From Burkholderiales bacterium (GTDB lineage Bacteria; Pseudomonadota; Gammaproteobacteria; Burkholderiales; SG8-39), in assembly GCA_919902965.1 (NCBI GenBank), contig CAKKSJ010000355.1, positions 1-5,199 of the forward strand: a stretch of DNA of 5,199 nt, in the 5' to 3' direction. A model generated the notes under the pieces. That model was not told the origin of the DNA, did no database searches, and was given only the letters and a program-made list of their open reading frames with translations. The position numbers and the translations under genes are program-made. Positions 1 through 4,654 of the stretch are shown here, piece by piece; the stretch's first letter is position 1, and the number at the start of each line of letters is the position of its first letter.

Positions 1-129
1 CGCGTATTCGAGCGCGTAGCGGGCAATCACGGCCTGATCAAAATCCGGGGAGCCGCGAAGCGGAAGCCCGGTCATGTCTATCGTCGCGATTGGTTTCTGG
101 AAAATTTCGGGTGCCTGGGGTCGTTTCAC
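1..129 (-). CDS. Possible N-terminal fragment of an unidentified protein (minus-strand reading)
   Basis: On the minus strand a GTG at 127-129 opens a frame that runs off the left edge. It reads VKRPQAPEIFQKPIATIDMT and then GLPLRGSPDFDQAVIARYAL. The frame is also open upstream of the GTG to about 171, with no ATG. A weak GAGA stretch lies about ten bases before the GTG. If real, this gene would lie downstream of the recombinase in the same direction, separated by about 180 bases. The composition is protein-like, with a plausible helix at the end, but no family is recognised. It competes with the plus-strand reading of the same bases, and I cannot decide between them. Confidence 0.28.
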   Translation of the reverse strand, partial: MKRPQAPEIFQKPIATIDMTGLPLRGSPDFDQAVIARYALEYA

Positions 130-189
130 GGTAATGCAATCTCGGACAAGGGCTTCAATTGTTTAAGTATCCCACGGTTCAGGCCGTGA
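1..189 (+). CDS. Possible C-terminal fragment of an unidentified protein (plus-strand reading)
   Basis: The frame is open from the window edge to a TGA at 187-189, giving 63 codons. The first forty residues are basic and protein-like (for example GLIKIRGAAKRKPGHVYRRD). The last ten codons include several that are rare in this GC-rich context (TTA, AGT, AGG), which suggests a non-native tail. After the stop the same frame stays open to a TAA at 319-321 and reads RRFAEEFTTCSVSSANSHVR and onward, so an interrupted gene is possible. I do not recognise a family. The opposite strand is also open here and third-position GC is similar on both strands, so at most one of the two readings is likely real. 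Confidence 0.27.
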   Translation, partial: RVFERVAGNHGLIKIRGAAKRKPGHVYRRDWFLENFGCLGSFHGNAISDKGFNCLSIPRFRP

Positions 190-249
190 TCAAAGACTCA
201 TGCGGTCGCACAGGTACGGCGCTTCGCCGAGGAATTCACCACCTGCAGC

Positions 250-264
250 GTCAGCAGTGCTAAC
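250..264. repeat. 15-bp near-palindrome beside the recombinase gene; candidate site
   Basis: The sequence GTCAGCAGTGCTAAC matches the perfect palindrome at 2269-2283 at 14 of 15 positions. It lies 41 bases beyond the recombinase stop codon, on the side where attachment sites often sit. It is bracketed by two copies of CCTGCAGCG (242-250 and 281-289) in the same orientation, 39 bp apart. An attachment core, an integrase-binding site or an operator are all possible; the function is inferred only. Confidence 0.35.
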
Positions 265-305
265 AGCCATGTCCGCTACGCCTGCAGCGCTTTCTATCAA
301 GCAGA

Positions 306-1172
306 TTATCGCCCCAAGTAAATCGCAGAAATCAGCTCACGCTCATGCCCGAGTTCCCGGCTGATTGTGAGCCGCGCCTCGTGGTCGAGCTCCAGCTGCG
401 CCGGTGTCAGTTCCTTTGAGCGCGGCCCGCCGGCGGCCGGCGCTGCCCAGCCGGTGAGTTCCCGGTAGCGCGTCTGCGCGTACTGGTGGCGGTGTCCGTG
501 CACCTGATGGATCTCCGCCCTGGCGCACTGGTACTCGAAGCGCCGGAGCTGCTCCACGTAGCGCTTGTCGGCCGGAATGAGGCTGCCCCTGCCGGCCAAG
601 CGCTTGGCCTCGTCGAGCAGCCGGCGCTGCTCCTCGTTGCGGACGGGGATTTCCCGCTCGCGGCCGCCTTTGGTCCAAGTGTCTTTCAGAACCAGCTTGT
701 CGCCGCGATCCGCCCACTCTGGTTGGATCTTGATCGATTCCCCGCGCCGCAATCCGAATGCCGCCTGCAGTTGCAGCGACAGCCGAGTGTACGGGTCGCT
801 GATCTTCGACAGATCACCGCTTGTCAGCTCGCGCGCCTTGCTGACGTTGGTGACGTATTGCCGCTTGCCGATTCCGTAGTGCACGTTGTCCCTGGCGACA
901 ACTTTTTGCTTGCCGATCTTCTCCGCCCACCACCGAAGCTCCGCCATGCGGTTCTTGATTGTGCCGACAGCCAGACCCTCCACCTTCCAGCGCTCGACCA
1001 ATCGCTCGACGTGCTTTGTCTTCAGGCTGATTGCCCCCATGTGCCGATAGCCCAGCTCGTGGAGCTGGTTGGCGATCCGGTCGAGCACGTGCTCGCGGTC
1101 GCGCTGCGTGCCATAGCTGCCGTCGCGATTGCGATGGCAGAGCTGTTTCAGCTCATAGTTCAGATCTCGCAT
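306..1172 (-). CDS. Tyrosine recombinase / integrase of a genomic-island element
   Basis: This 288-aa protein is a complete site-specific tyrosine recombinase, which cuts and rejoins DNA strands through a covalent phosphotyrosine link. An N-terminal helical SAM-like DNA-binding domain covers roughly residues 1-105 (for example WKVEGLAVGTIKNRMAELRW). The catalytic domain follows. The expected residues are visible: an arginine in GLRRGE (142 or 143), K168 in TKGGRER, the HxxR box at H225-R228 (HGHRHQYAQTRY), H276 in ELGHE, and the nucleophile Y285 in AIYLG near the C-terminus. Length and layout fit the integrases with a Phage_int_SAM-type N-terminus and Integrase_1-type catalytic domain carried by proteobacterial islands. 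The ATG is chosen because GAGGA precedes it at a good distance (minus strand, about 1176-1180). The purine-rich AAAGG array lies directly upstream. The target site cannot be read from the protein. Confidence 0.93.
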   Translation of the reverse strand: MRDLNYELKQLCHRNRDGSYGTQRDREHVLDRIANQLHELGYRHMGAISLKTKHVERLVERWKVEGLAVGTIKNRMAELRWWAEKIGKQKVVARDNVHYGIGKRQYVTNVSKARELTSGDLSKISDPYTRLSLQLQAAFGLRRGESIKIQPEWADRGDKLVLKDTWTKGGREREIPVRNEEQRRLLDEAKRLAGRGSLIPADKRYVEQLRRFEYQCARAEIHQVHGHRHQYAQTRYRELTGWAAPAAGGPRSKELTPAQLELDHEARLTISRELGHERELISAIYLGR

Positions 1173-1193
1173 TGGTTCCTCGCCAGGTTTTAT

Positions 1194-1248
1194 CCCTTTC
1201 TTCCTTTCGACCTTTCTCCCTTTCGTTGCCCTTTCTGTTCTGCCCTTT
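1194..1248 (-). promoter_or_regulatory. Periodic AAAGG array in the recombinase leader
   Basis: On the plus strand CCTTT occurs six times, starting at 1195, 1203, 1211, 1219, 1230 and 1244. The first four are exactly 8 bp apart and the next gaps are 11 and 14 bp. Read on the recombinase strand these are AAAGG motifs in a nearly pure purine tract, starting about 22 bases upstream of the start codon. The array could bind a regulator, act as extra Shine-Dalgarno-like or standby sites in the mRNA, or be a microsatellite-like expansion. The periodicity is observed; the function is not known. Confidence 0.5.
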
Positions 1249-1294
1249 ACGCTGCTGCTGGTGTGTGAAGCCTGTCAGGTTAGTGTTTCTGTCC

Positions 1295-1320
1295 GTCCCG
1301 AACGCTAAGCGTGTCGGGAT
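1295..1320. repeat. Imperfect stem-loop
   Basis: TCCCGA (1296-1301) pairs with TCGGGA (1314-1319), and ACGC (1302-1305) pairs with GCGT (1309-1312). The loop is TAA and there is one bulged G at 1313. A G-T wobble can extend the base. No T-run follows on either strand, so it is not a typical intrinsic terminator. It is the first member of the stem-loop series upstream of the recombinase leader. Confidence 0.5.
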
Positions 1321-1491
1321 CTACGAGGGACTCGGGACACCACTCCCGTTTCGTGCCGTTTGCTTTGCTGCTTGCCGCCGCGGCACGCGGCATTGGCGTC
1401 GATGGCGCTTCCTGTGGGAAGCCGATTCATCGAGGTGAGCCGTTGACCCAGGGCTCGAAGGTGCACTTCTCCGGCGCGGCATTGCACTGAC

Positions 1492-1562
1492 CCCGCTGGG
1501 AGCGGGCACGAGGACGGACCGCGTTGCGCGGTCCAGGATGACGACGGGTCAGGGAGCCCGTC
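1492..1562. repeat. Three consecutive perfect stem-loops
   Basis: Three perfect hairpins follow each other within 71 bp. The first is CCCGCT/AGCGGG (1492-1497 with 1501-1506, loop GGG). The second is GGACCGCG/CGCGGTCC (1516-1523 with 1527-1534, loop TTG). The third is GACGGG/CCCGTC (1543-1548 with 1557-1562, loop of 8). No U-tract follows any of them. Consecutive GC-rich hairpins without coding sequence resemble a structured RNA or a single-stranded-DNA folding region such as a rolling-circle origin. Confidence 0.55.
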
Positions 1563-1582
1563 ACTTGGGCTTGTAACTTGCG

Positions 1583-1611
1583 CCAGCCACCAATAAGTCC
1601 TTGATGGCTGG
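1583..1611. repeat. 7-bp stem-loop
   Basis: CCAGCCA (1583-1589) pairs perfectly with TGGCTGG (1605-1611) around a 15-base loop. It sits immediately before the long hairpin at 1621-1662 and continues the same series. Confidence 0.45.
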
Positions 1612-1620
1612 GGCATCGTG

Positions 1621-1662
1621 CGCATCGTCACTACCGGCTAGCGCCGGGGTAGTGACGACGCG
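1621..1662. repeat. Long 17-bp stem-loop; strongest structure in the window
   Basis: The left arm (1621-1638) includes TCGTCACTACCGGC and the right arm (1643-1662) includes GGTAGTGACGA. They pair across a TAGC loop with one two-base GG bulge on the right arm. One A-C mismatch (1624/1659) separates an outer CGC/GCG segment. This gives about 17 base pairs. Length and near-perfection make chance formation unlikely. There is no following T-run, so it is not a simple terminator. Candidate roles are a nicking or origin hairpin for the Rep protein, a folded single-strand recombination site, or part of a structured RNA. Confidence 0.6.
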
Positions 1663-1811
1663 ATTGGCGCAGAGGTGCTGCCGCAGTTACGCGGGCAGGA
1701 TTGCAGCAGCAACATAACGGCTGATGCCGCTGCGATTTGCTGGCGTGACGCTGCCTCATGTATGGCACAAGCAGACGCGCCTGGCGCAGACCACCACTGG
1801 CTGAAACAGAT

Positions 1812-1830
1812 GCTGCCGCTAGGGCAGCGG
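1812..1830. repeat. Stem-loop with two alternative pairings
   Basis: GCTGCC (1812-1817) can pair with GGCAGC (1823-1828) around GCTAG. Alternatively CCGCT (1816-1820) can pair with AGCGG (1826-1830). Both alternatives are short, and this is a weaker member of the series. Confidence 0.35.
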
Positions 1831-1933
1831 AGTAGTGCTCTCCCGCACGCGAATGCGGCGAACCCGATTGCGACCGTGCTGCCTATTAGCGGGACTGCGG
1901 CATACTGCGGCCGGCGCTAGTGGGCTGGACGCT

Positions 1934-1956
1934 GTTCGGACCTAAGGTGTCCGAAC
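1934..1956. repeat. Perfect 8-bp stem-loop
   Basis: GTTCGGAC (1934-1941) pairs perfectly with GTCCGAAC (1949-1956) around the 7-base loop CTAAGGT. As DNA this is also a clean inverted repeat that a dimeric regulator or recombinase could recognise. No partner protein can be assigned. Confidence 0.5.
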
Positions 1957-2028
1957 GTTGACTGCAGGCTTACGTGTATCTCCGAGCCTTGCGGCTGCCG
2001 GTTCCCAGGAGATGAGGCCGGCTCTTGC

Positions 2029-2044
2029 GCTCGCTCTCGCGAGC
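2029..2044. repeat. 6-bp stem-loop
   Basis: GCTCGC (2029-2034) pairs with GCGAGC (2039-2044) around TCTC. It is the last clear hairpin of the cluster and lies just before the first GCTAAC motif at 2057. Confidence 0.4.
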
Positions 2045-2268
2045 ATTGGCCGATGCGCTAACGGGCATCACTCGGGCTGACACAGCTAACGTCAAACACT
2101 ATTTAGTCTTAGGCGAACCTGCGCACGATGGCAATGACGTGTGACGGTTACTGCTCAAATCGCGCGGCTACCGGTGTGACCAGCGTGCCAATGCACAAGT
2201 TCCCCAGAGATCAGAGGATGCGCACCAGCGATCGTACTCGATGGGATGAACGTCGAAACAAGGGGTGT

Positions 2269-2283
2269 GTTAGCAGTGCTAAC
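2269..2283. repeat. Perfect 15-bp palindrome, partner of the site at 250-264
   Basis: GTTAGCAGTGCTAAC has two perfect 7-bp half sites around a central G. The copy left of the recombinase differs at one base. The shared GCTAAC half site also occurs at 2057-2062 and 2085-2090. The pair brackets the recombinase gene and the stem-loop tract, so an integrase-bound or regulator-bound site is plausible. Sequence outside the 15 bp is not shared between the copies, which argues against a long attachment duplication. Confidence 0.4.
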
Positions 2284-2362
2284 GGACTTCTGAAAAAAGG
2301 TTGAGGCAGACAGCTTACCCACCGCCGCGCTCTGCGTGCGTGTGAGGCGCCGCCCGCGCGTC

Positions 2363-2402
2363 CGTGGATAAGCCTTGTTCCGCTCGTGATCGTGTTTATC
2401 CA
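2363..2402. promoter_or_regulatory. Inverted pair of DnaA-box-like heptamers
   Basis: TGGATAA (2365-2371) and TTATCCA (2396-2402) form a perfect inverted repeat separated by 24 bases. The first lies within CGTGGATAA, one base away from the complement of the consensus DnaA box TTATCCACA; the second differs at two positions. Two boxes can occur by chance, but their position in a non-coding tract of an element with a Rep-like protein fits an origin. Confidence 0.3.
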
Positions 2403-2582
2403 GTTAGGATCGACGCAGTGACCTGGAACCAAAATGTGGCAAGCGCTGTCACGTAATATAGATGCAGTGCGTACTGCTCGCGCCAACGAAATGCGCCCGA
2501 GCACCAATGATCAACTGAAACCGGTCTGATCTCCTGGGAGCCAGTGACCGCAAGGTCTGGAGGTAGTTGTTAGTAGCTTCAT

Positions 2583-2614
2583 CCCTGTCGGGGAGTCCCA
2601 TCCCCGGCGACGGG
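2583..2614 (+). promoter_or_regulatory. Leader hairpin upstream of the small-ORF operon
   Basis: GGGGA (2590-2594) pairs with TCCCC (2601-2605). GTC (2587-2589) pairs with GAC (2609-2611), and CCC (2583-2585) pairs with GGG (2612-2614), with small bulges. It lies directly before a second hairpin that contains the ribosome binding site, so the leader as a whole can fold into two adjacent stems. Confidence 0.4.
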
Positions 2615-2615
2615 C

Positions 2616-2650
2616 GTGGTCTCCCCATTTTTCATTCAAAAGGAGACCAT
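2616..2650 (+). promoter_or_regulatory. Inverted repeat that can sequester the Shine-Dalgarno sequence
   Basis: TGGTCTCC (2617-2624) pairs perfectly with GGAGACCA (2642-2649) around a 17-base AT-rich loop, and a G-U pair can extend the base (2616/2650). The right arm contains the ribosome binding site AAAGGAG for the ATG at 2652. Folding would therefore hide the site. This suggests temperature-, ligand- or protein-dependent translation, or coupling to an upstream event. It could also simply be a DNA operator. Confidence 0.5.
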
Positions 2651-2651
2651 C

Positions 2652-2804
2652 ATGTCGAAACACGTTCAACCTGCGTTCTTCGATCTGCACGTCAAAGGTG
2701 CCGGTTGCGTCGGGCAAGCAGGTAGCAGCCTGAGCGGCGATCGTGCCCGGGCGAGTTGGCACGACCATTTCACAAGCCTTAATCCGTTGGGAGCGAAACC
2801 ATGA
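2652..2804 (+). CDS. Small 50-aa ORF, start resembling DUF3577-type ICE proteins
   Basis: The ORF has a very good ribosome binding site (AAAGGAG, six bases before the ATG) and its stop overlaps the next start (ATGA at 2801-2804), so the two are probably translated together. The N-terminus, MSKHVQPAFFDLHVKGAG, resembles from memory the opening of DUF3577 proteins of integrative elements (a FDLH-x-x-G-x-G pattern). Those proteins are much longer, and the remaining residues here do not follow the family. This could be a remnant in which a deletion or frameshift joined a DUF3577 start to other sequence, or an independent small gene. No membrane segment or catalytic motif is visible. The function is unknown. 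Confidence 0.55.
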   Translation: MSKHVQPAFFDLHVKGAGCVGQAGSSLSGDRARASWHDHFTSLNPLGAKP

Positions 2805-2998
2805 TCGGTAAATTGGCCAAGGAAATCTGCGGGGTCGAATTACCCGTGACAGTCCTCGAATCACAGGCCGGCTTTTACCTGGGTACGGAAGACTGGGGTG
2901 TTCCATTTTCACGCGAGTCCGCCGAGTATTTTGTGACCAGGAAGCTCGCCGAGGCTGCGCTAGCGTGCGGAAACTTCACTCAGCGAATGAATCCGTAG
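2801..2998 (+). CDS. Small 65-aa conserved-looking protein of ICE type, function unknown
   Basis: The start overlaps the previous stop by four bases and GGGAG precedes it at a suitable distance. The protein reads as a compact alpha/beta polypeptide (GVELPVTVLESQAGFYLGTE, then SRESAEYFVTRKLAEAALAC, ending FTQRMNP). The pattern of a 'VLES-x-AGFYIG' core followed by 'SRESxEYF' and a terminal 'TQR' resembles short hypothetical proteins I associate with proteobacterial integrative elements, but I cannot name a characterised member. It runs towards the Rep-like gene and ends just before the hairpin at 3009. It is probably cytosolic, since no signal peptide or transmembrane stretch is seen. Confidence 0.75.
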   Translation: MIGKLAKEICGVELPVTVLESQAGFYLGTEDWGVPFSRESAEYFVTRKLAEAALACGNFTQRMNP

Positions 2999-3008
2999 TC
3001 AGCATCAC

Positions 3009-3027
3009 AGCCCGCCGTGTGCGGGCT
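3009..3027. terminator. Hairpin between convergent genes, probable bidirectional terminator
   Basis: AGCCCGC (3009-3015) pairs perfectly with GCGGGCT (3021-3027) around CGTGT. It lies between the stop of the small plus-strand operon (2998) and the stop of the Rep-like gene on the minus strand (3027). The position fits a shared terminator, but neither strand has a proper T-run, so termination would be weak or the stem may mainly protect mRNA ends. Confidence 0.5.
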
Positions 3028-3947
3028 TACCTGTACGTGGCGCCGTGGCAGGATCTGCCAGAAGCAGTCGGTGACTCTGTTTTTCCTCGGTTACGCCGAC
3101 AGCGCCCAAATGCAATATCCTGCAGGTCGATCCACAGCGGATGCAGCGGCCAGCGTGACCGGTTCGTGTCCTCGGTCTTGATTCTCAGGGTGTCGTGTTC
3201 ATGGGCAAGGTAGCGCAAAAAATCGCCCTGCCGCTCCTGCCGCTCCTGCCGCTCCTGCAGGTCGGCATAGGTGCGTATCCCGAATCGGCGCAGCAGCTCT
3301 TTCCTCACCTGCCACTCGATGCGCCACACCTCGGTGTCCCGGCCCCACAAATCGAAGAACCACACCTTCAGGCTTGCTTCCGCGATCTCAGCCACCTTGT
3401 CGTACATGCGCAGCCGTACATCACCTACGCCGAAATCAAACCCTTGCGCTTGCCGGTCCTTTCGGTGCTTGGTGTCCTTCGCCGAGAGCGACACCAGGCT
3501 ATCTTCGTCGAAGTCGATCTCCGGCAGGTAATAGTCGAAGGTCCAATCCACCCGCGATAGCGTTTCTGGGCGGTACTCGACGAAGCCGAGGGACCTGGCC
3601 CAATCGAGGAACCGCTCATGCAGCGCGAATGCACTCTCACGCCAGAGCGCTTCGCTTCGGTAGATGACGTAAAACGACGGATCGTTGAACTCGCCGCACT
3701 CGATGCTCATATCGGCGTTCGAGAGCACCAGCGGAAAGCCCCGGCTGCTGCCGTAGCGCTGCAGCAGGAATTCCACCCCGCCTAGCGTGATCGGCCTCGG
3801 GTCCTTGCTCTTGCCCTGGCGTAGCGCTTCTCTCAACGCCCCCAGCCGCTCGAAATCAAGGCCCTTTCCTGCGGGCGCCTGCAGGTAATAGCAGCACTCG
3901 ACGGTATCGTGACCGTCAAGCAGCAGCTTGAAAGCGGTATCAGCCAT
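3027..3947 (-). CDS. Rep_trans-like replication initiation protein
   Basis: This 306-aa protein resembles the replication initiation factor (Rep_trans) family, which nicks one strand at an origin and starts rolling-circle-type replication of plasmids, filamentous phages and some ICEs. Visible marks are SRVDWTFDYYLP (131-142), the segment RLRMYDKVAEIAE (178-190), in which Y182 is a candidate nucleophile, and VWRIEWQVRKELLRRFGI (207-224), followed by NRSRWPLHPLW (262-272). A 9-bp repeat adds QERQERQERQ (231-240). After about residue 279 the sequence turns into a basic, Ser/Arg-rich tail. A +1 shift there would stay open to a stop at 3005-3007, so a late frameshift is possible. The start ATG has GAGG upstream and overlaps the preceding gene by 8 nt. 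Substrate and origin are not shown by the sequence. Confidence 0.78.
   Translation of the reverse strand: MADTAFKLLLDGHDTVECCYYLQAPAGKGLDFERLGALREALRQGKSKDPRPITLGGVEFLLQRYGSSRGFPLVLSNADMSIECGEFNDPSFYVIYRSEALWRESAFALHERFLDWARSLGFVEYRPETLSRVDWTFDYYLPEIDFDEDSLVSLSAKDTKHRKDRQAQGFDFGVGDVRLRMYDKVAEIAEASLKVWFFDLWGRDTEVWRIEWQVRKELLRRFGIRTYADLQERQERQERQGDFLRYLAHEHDTLRIKTEDTNRSRWPLHPLWIDLQDIAFGRCRRNRGKTESPTASGRSCHGATYR
3231..3257 (-). repeat. 9-bp tandem repeat, three units, inside the Rep-like gene
   Basis: CCGCTCCTG occurs three times in perfect tandem on the plus strand. It encodes repeated Glu-Arg-Gln in the protein, in a helical linker after the conserved VWRIE segment. The unit is a multiple of three, so copy-number change by strand slippage would lengthen or shorten the protein in steps of three residues without breaking the frame. 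Confidence 0.85.
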
Positions 3948-4467
3948 TTTCGGCCTCGTCCGAGAACGGGTCCTGCAGGACCTTGCCTTTGAGACGAACG
4001 TATCGCGGCGCGAAGAAGAAATCTTCGCGGCACAGCTGCATTACCGCGTGGAGCGAATCGGGCAGGCTCCGTTTGGGCCGGAAATACGCGAGTTGCTCAA
4101 TGTCCGTCCAGCCCCATCGGTCGTCCTCACTCCAGGGCTGGGGATGCTGCTTCTCAAACTCCAGACGCAAGAACACGAGCACCCGCTCGTCGCGCACAAA
4201 GCGCCTAATCCGAGATTGATCGAAGTCCACATCCTTCGGGTCCATCCCGATGATGAGCCCGCTCTTGAACGCCTGTTCGCTCGCTTCTGTAGCTTTGGCC
4301 GCCTCGATCAAATGATGCCAATCGGTAAACCGGCCACTCGCCCGCGCGACGATATCCAACGCCGCGTGATGTGCGATGCCATCTTGTTTCACGAGTTTTT
4401 TTGCCTTTCTGCGCAATCGTTCAACAACCGCAGAAGGAATGACAGGTACTACTTTTACATCTGACAT
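3940..4467 (-). CDS. Uncharacterised 175-aa protein overlapping the Rep-like gene
   Basis: The gene has GAGGAAG about eight bases before its ATG, and its TGA overlaps the Rep-like start by 8 nt, so the pair forms a coupled operon. Residues 11-65 look helical and include a basic stretch (VVERLRRKAKKLVKQDG) and a pattern AALDIVARASGRFTDWHHLI. That pattern of a short helix followed by 'G-F-x-x-W' is seen at the N-terminus of several hypothetical plasmid and island proteins. The C-terminal half is acidic and aromatic-rich (PWSEDDRWGWTDIEQLAYFR, residues 111-130) and has no recognised catalytic motif. No signal peptide or membrane segment is present. Tight coupling suggests a role with the initiator, such as an accessory or copy-control factor, but this is inference from position only. 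Confidence 0.85.
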   Translation of the reverse strand: MSDVKVVPVIPSAVVERLRRKAKKLVKQDGIAHHAALDIVARASGRFTDWHHLIEAAKATEASEQAFKSGLIIGMDPKDVDFDQSRIRRFVRDERVLVFLRLEFEKQHPQPWSEDDRWGWTDIEQLAYFRPKRSLPDSLHAVMQLCREDFFFAPRYVRLKGKVLQDPFSDEAENG

Positions 4468-4624
4468 TTTTCAGCTTCCTCAGTCTCCATGCAGCATCGA
4501 ATGAATCACCGCCCACTTGCGATTCGGCTGCAACCAAGCAATGCCGAAAAAAGATTTGAATTCGCGATAGTGTCAGTACGACTGCGCGCTGGTGGGCGGC
4601 AAGCTTCTATGCAAGCTCGAATTG

Positions 4625-4654
4625 AGTATAGCCTCGCGCCGCAGCGGAATACAA
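4625..4654 (-). promoter_or_regulatory. Candidate sigma-70 promoter for the Rep operon
   Basis: On the minus strand TTGTAT (4649-4654) and TATACT (4625-4630) are separated by 18 bp. The -10 hexamer differs from TATAAT at one position; the -35 matches only TTG. Transcription would start near 4617 and give a leader of about 150 bases before the ATG at 4467. The GCAAGCT direct repeat lies just downstream of the predicted start and could be an operator. Confidence 0.35.

Larger units (their letters stand above)
1249..2651. other. Long non-coding tract: stem-loop cluster, palindrome and possible origin
   Basis: No open frame here has both a credible ribosome binding site and protein-like composition. 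From about 1295 to 2050 the sequence contains at least eight stem-loops, listed separately where strong. From about 2050 to 2410 it contains GCTAAC motifs (2057-2062, 2085-2090, 2278-2283), a perfect 15-bp palindrome, and inverted DnaA-box-like heptamers. From 2411 to 2582 I see nothing beyond weak promoter-like AT-rich bases near 2455 (TAATAT). In an element with a Rep-like initiator and an integrase, such a tract is a natural place for a replication origin or recombination sites, or it could encode a structured RNA. That role is inferred from position and structure only. Confidence 0.5.

Noticed and set aside
343..1268. Long open frames antisense to or overlapping the recombinase (for example 486-1268 on the plus strand)
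   Set aside because: They are mirror frames of a GC-rich gene whose catalytic motifs are clear on the minus strand; they lack ribosome binding sites and recognisable motifs.
1675..1920. 81-codon plus-strand ORF in the stem-loop tract
   Set aside because: No ribosome binding site, Ala/Cys-rich composition without motifs, and it lies within the hairpin cluster.
1934..1956. Integron attC-like site suggested by hairpins beginning GTT and ending AAC
   Set aside because: In attC the outer boxes run RYYYAAC then GTTRRRY, the reverse of the order seen here, and no integron integrase or cassette array is present.
2211..2912. Minus-strand ORFs at 2211-2507 and 2511-2912
   Set aside because: Both have Arg/Pro/Ser-rich products without domain signals. 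The second runs antisense to two small plus-strand ORFs that have much better translation signals.
3195..3667. Plus-strand ORFs antisense to the Rep-like gene
   Set aside because: They are shadow frames; the minus strand shows family-like motifs, a ribosome binding site and an operon overlap.
3928..4464. 178-codon plus-strand ORF antisense to the 175-aa gene
   Set aside because: It mirrors almost exactly the minus-strand gene, which has the better ribosome binding site and is coupled to the Rep-like gene.
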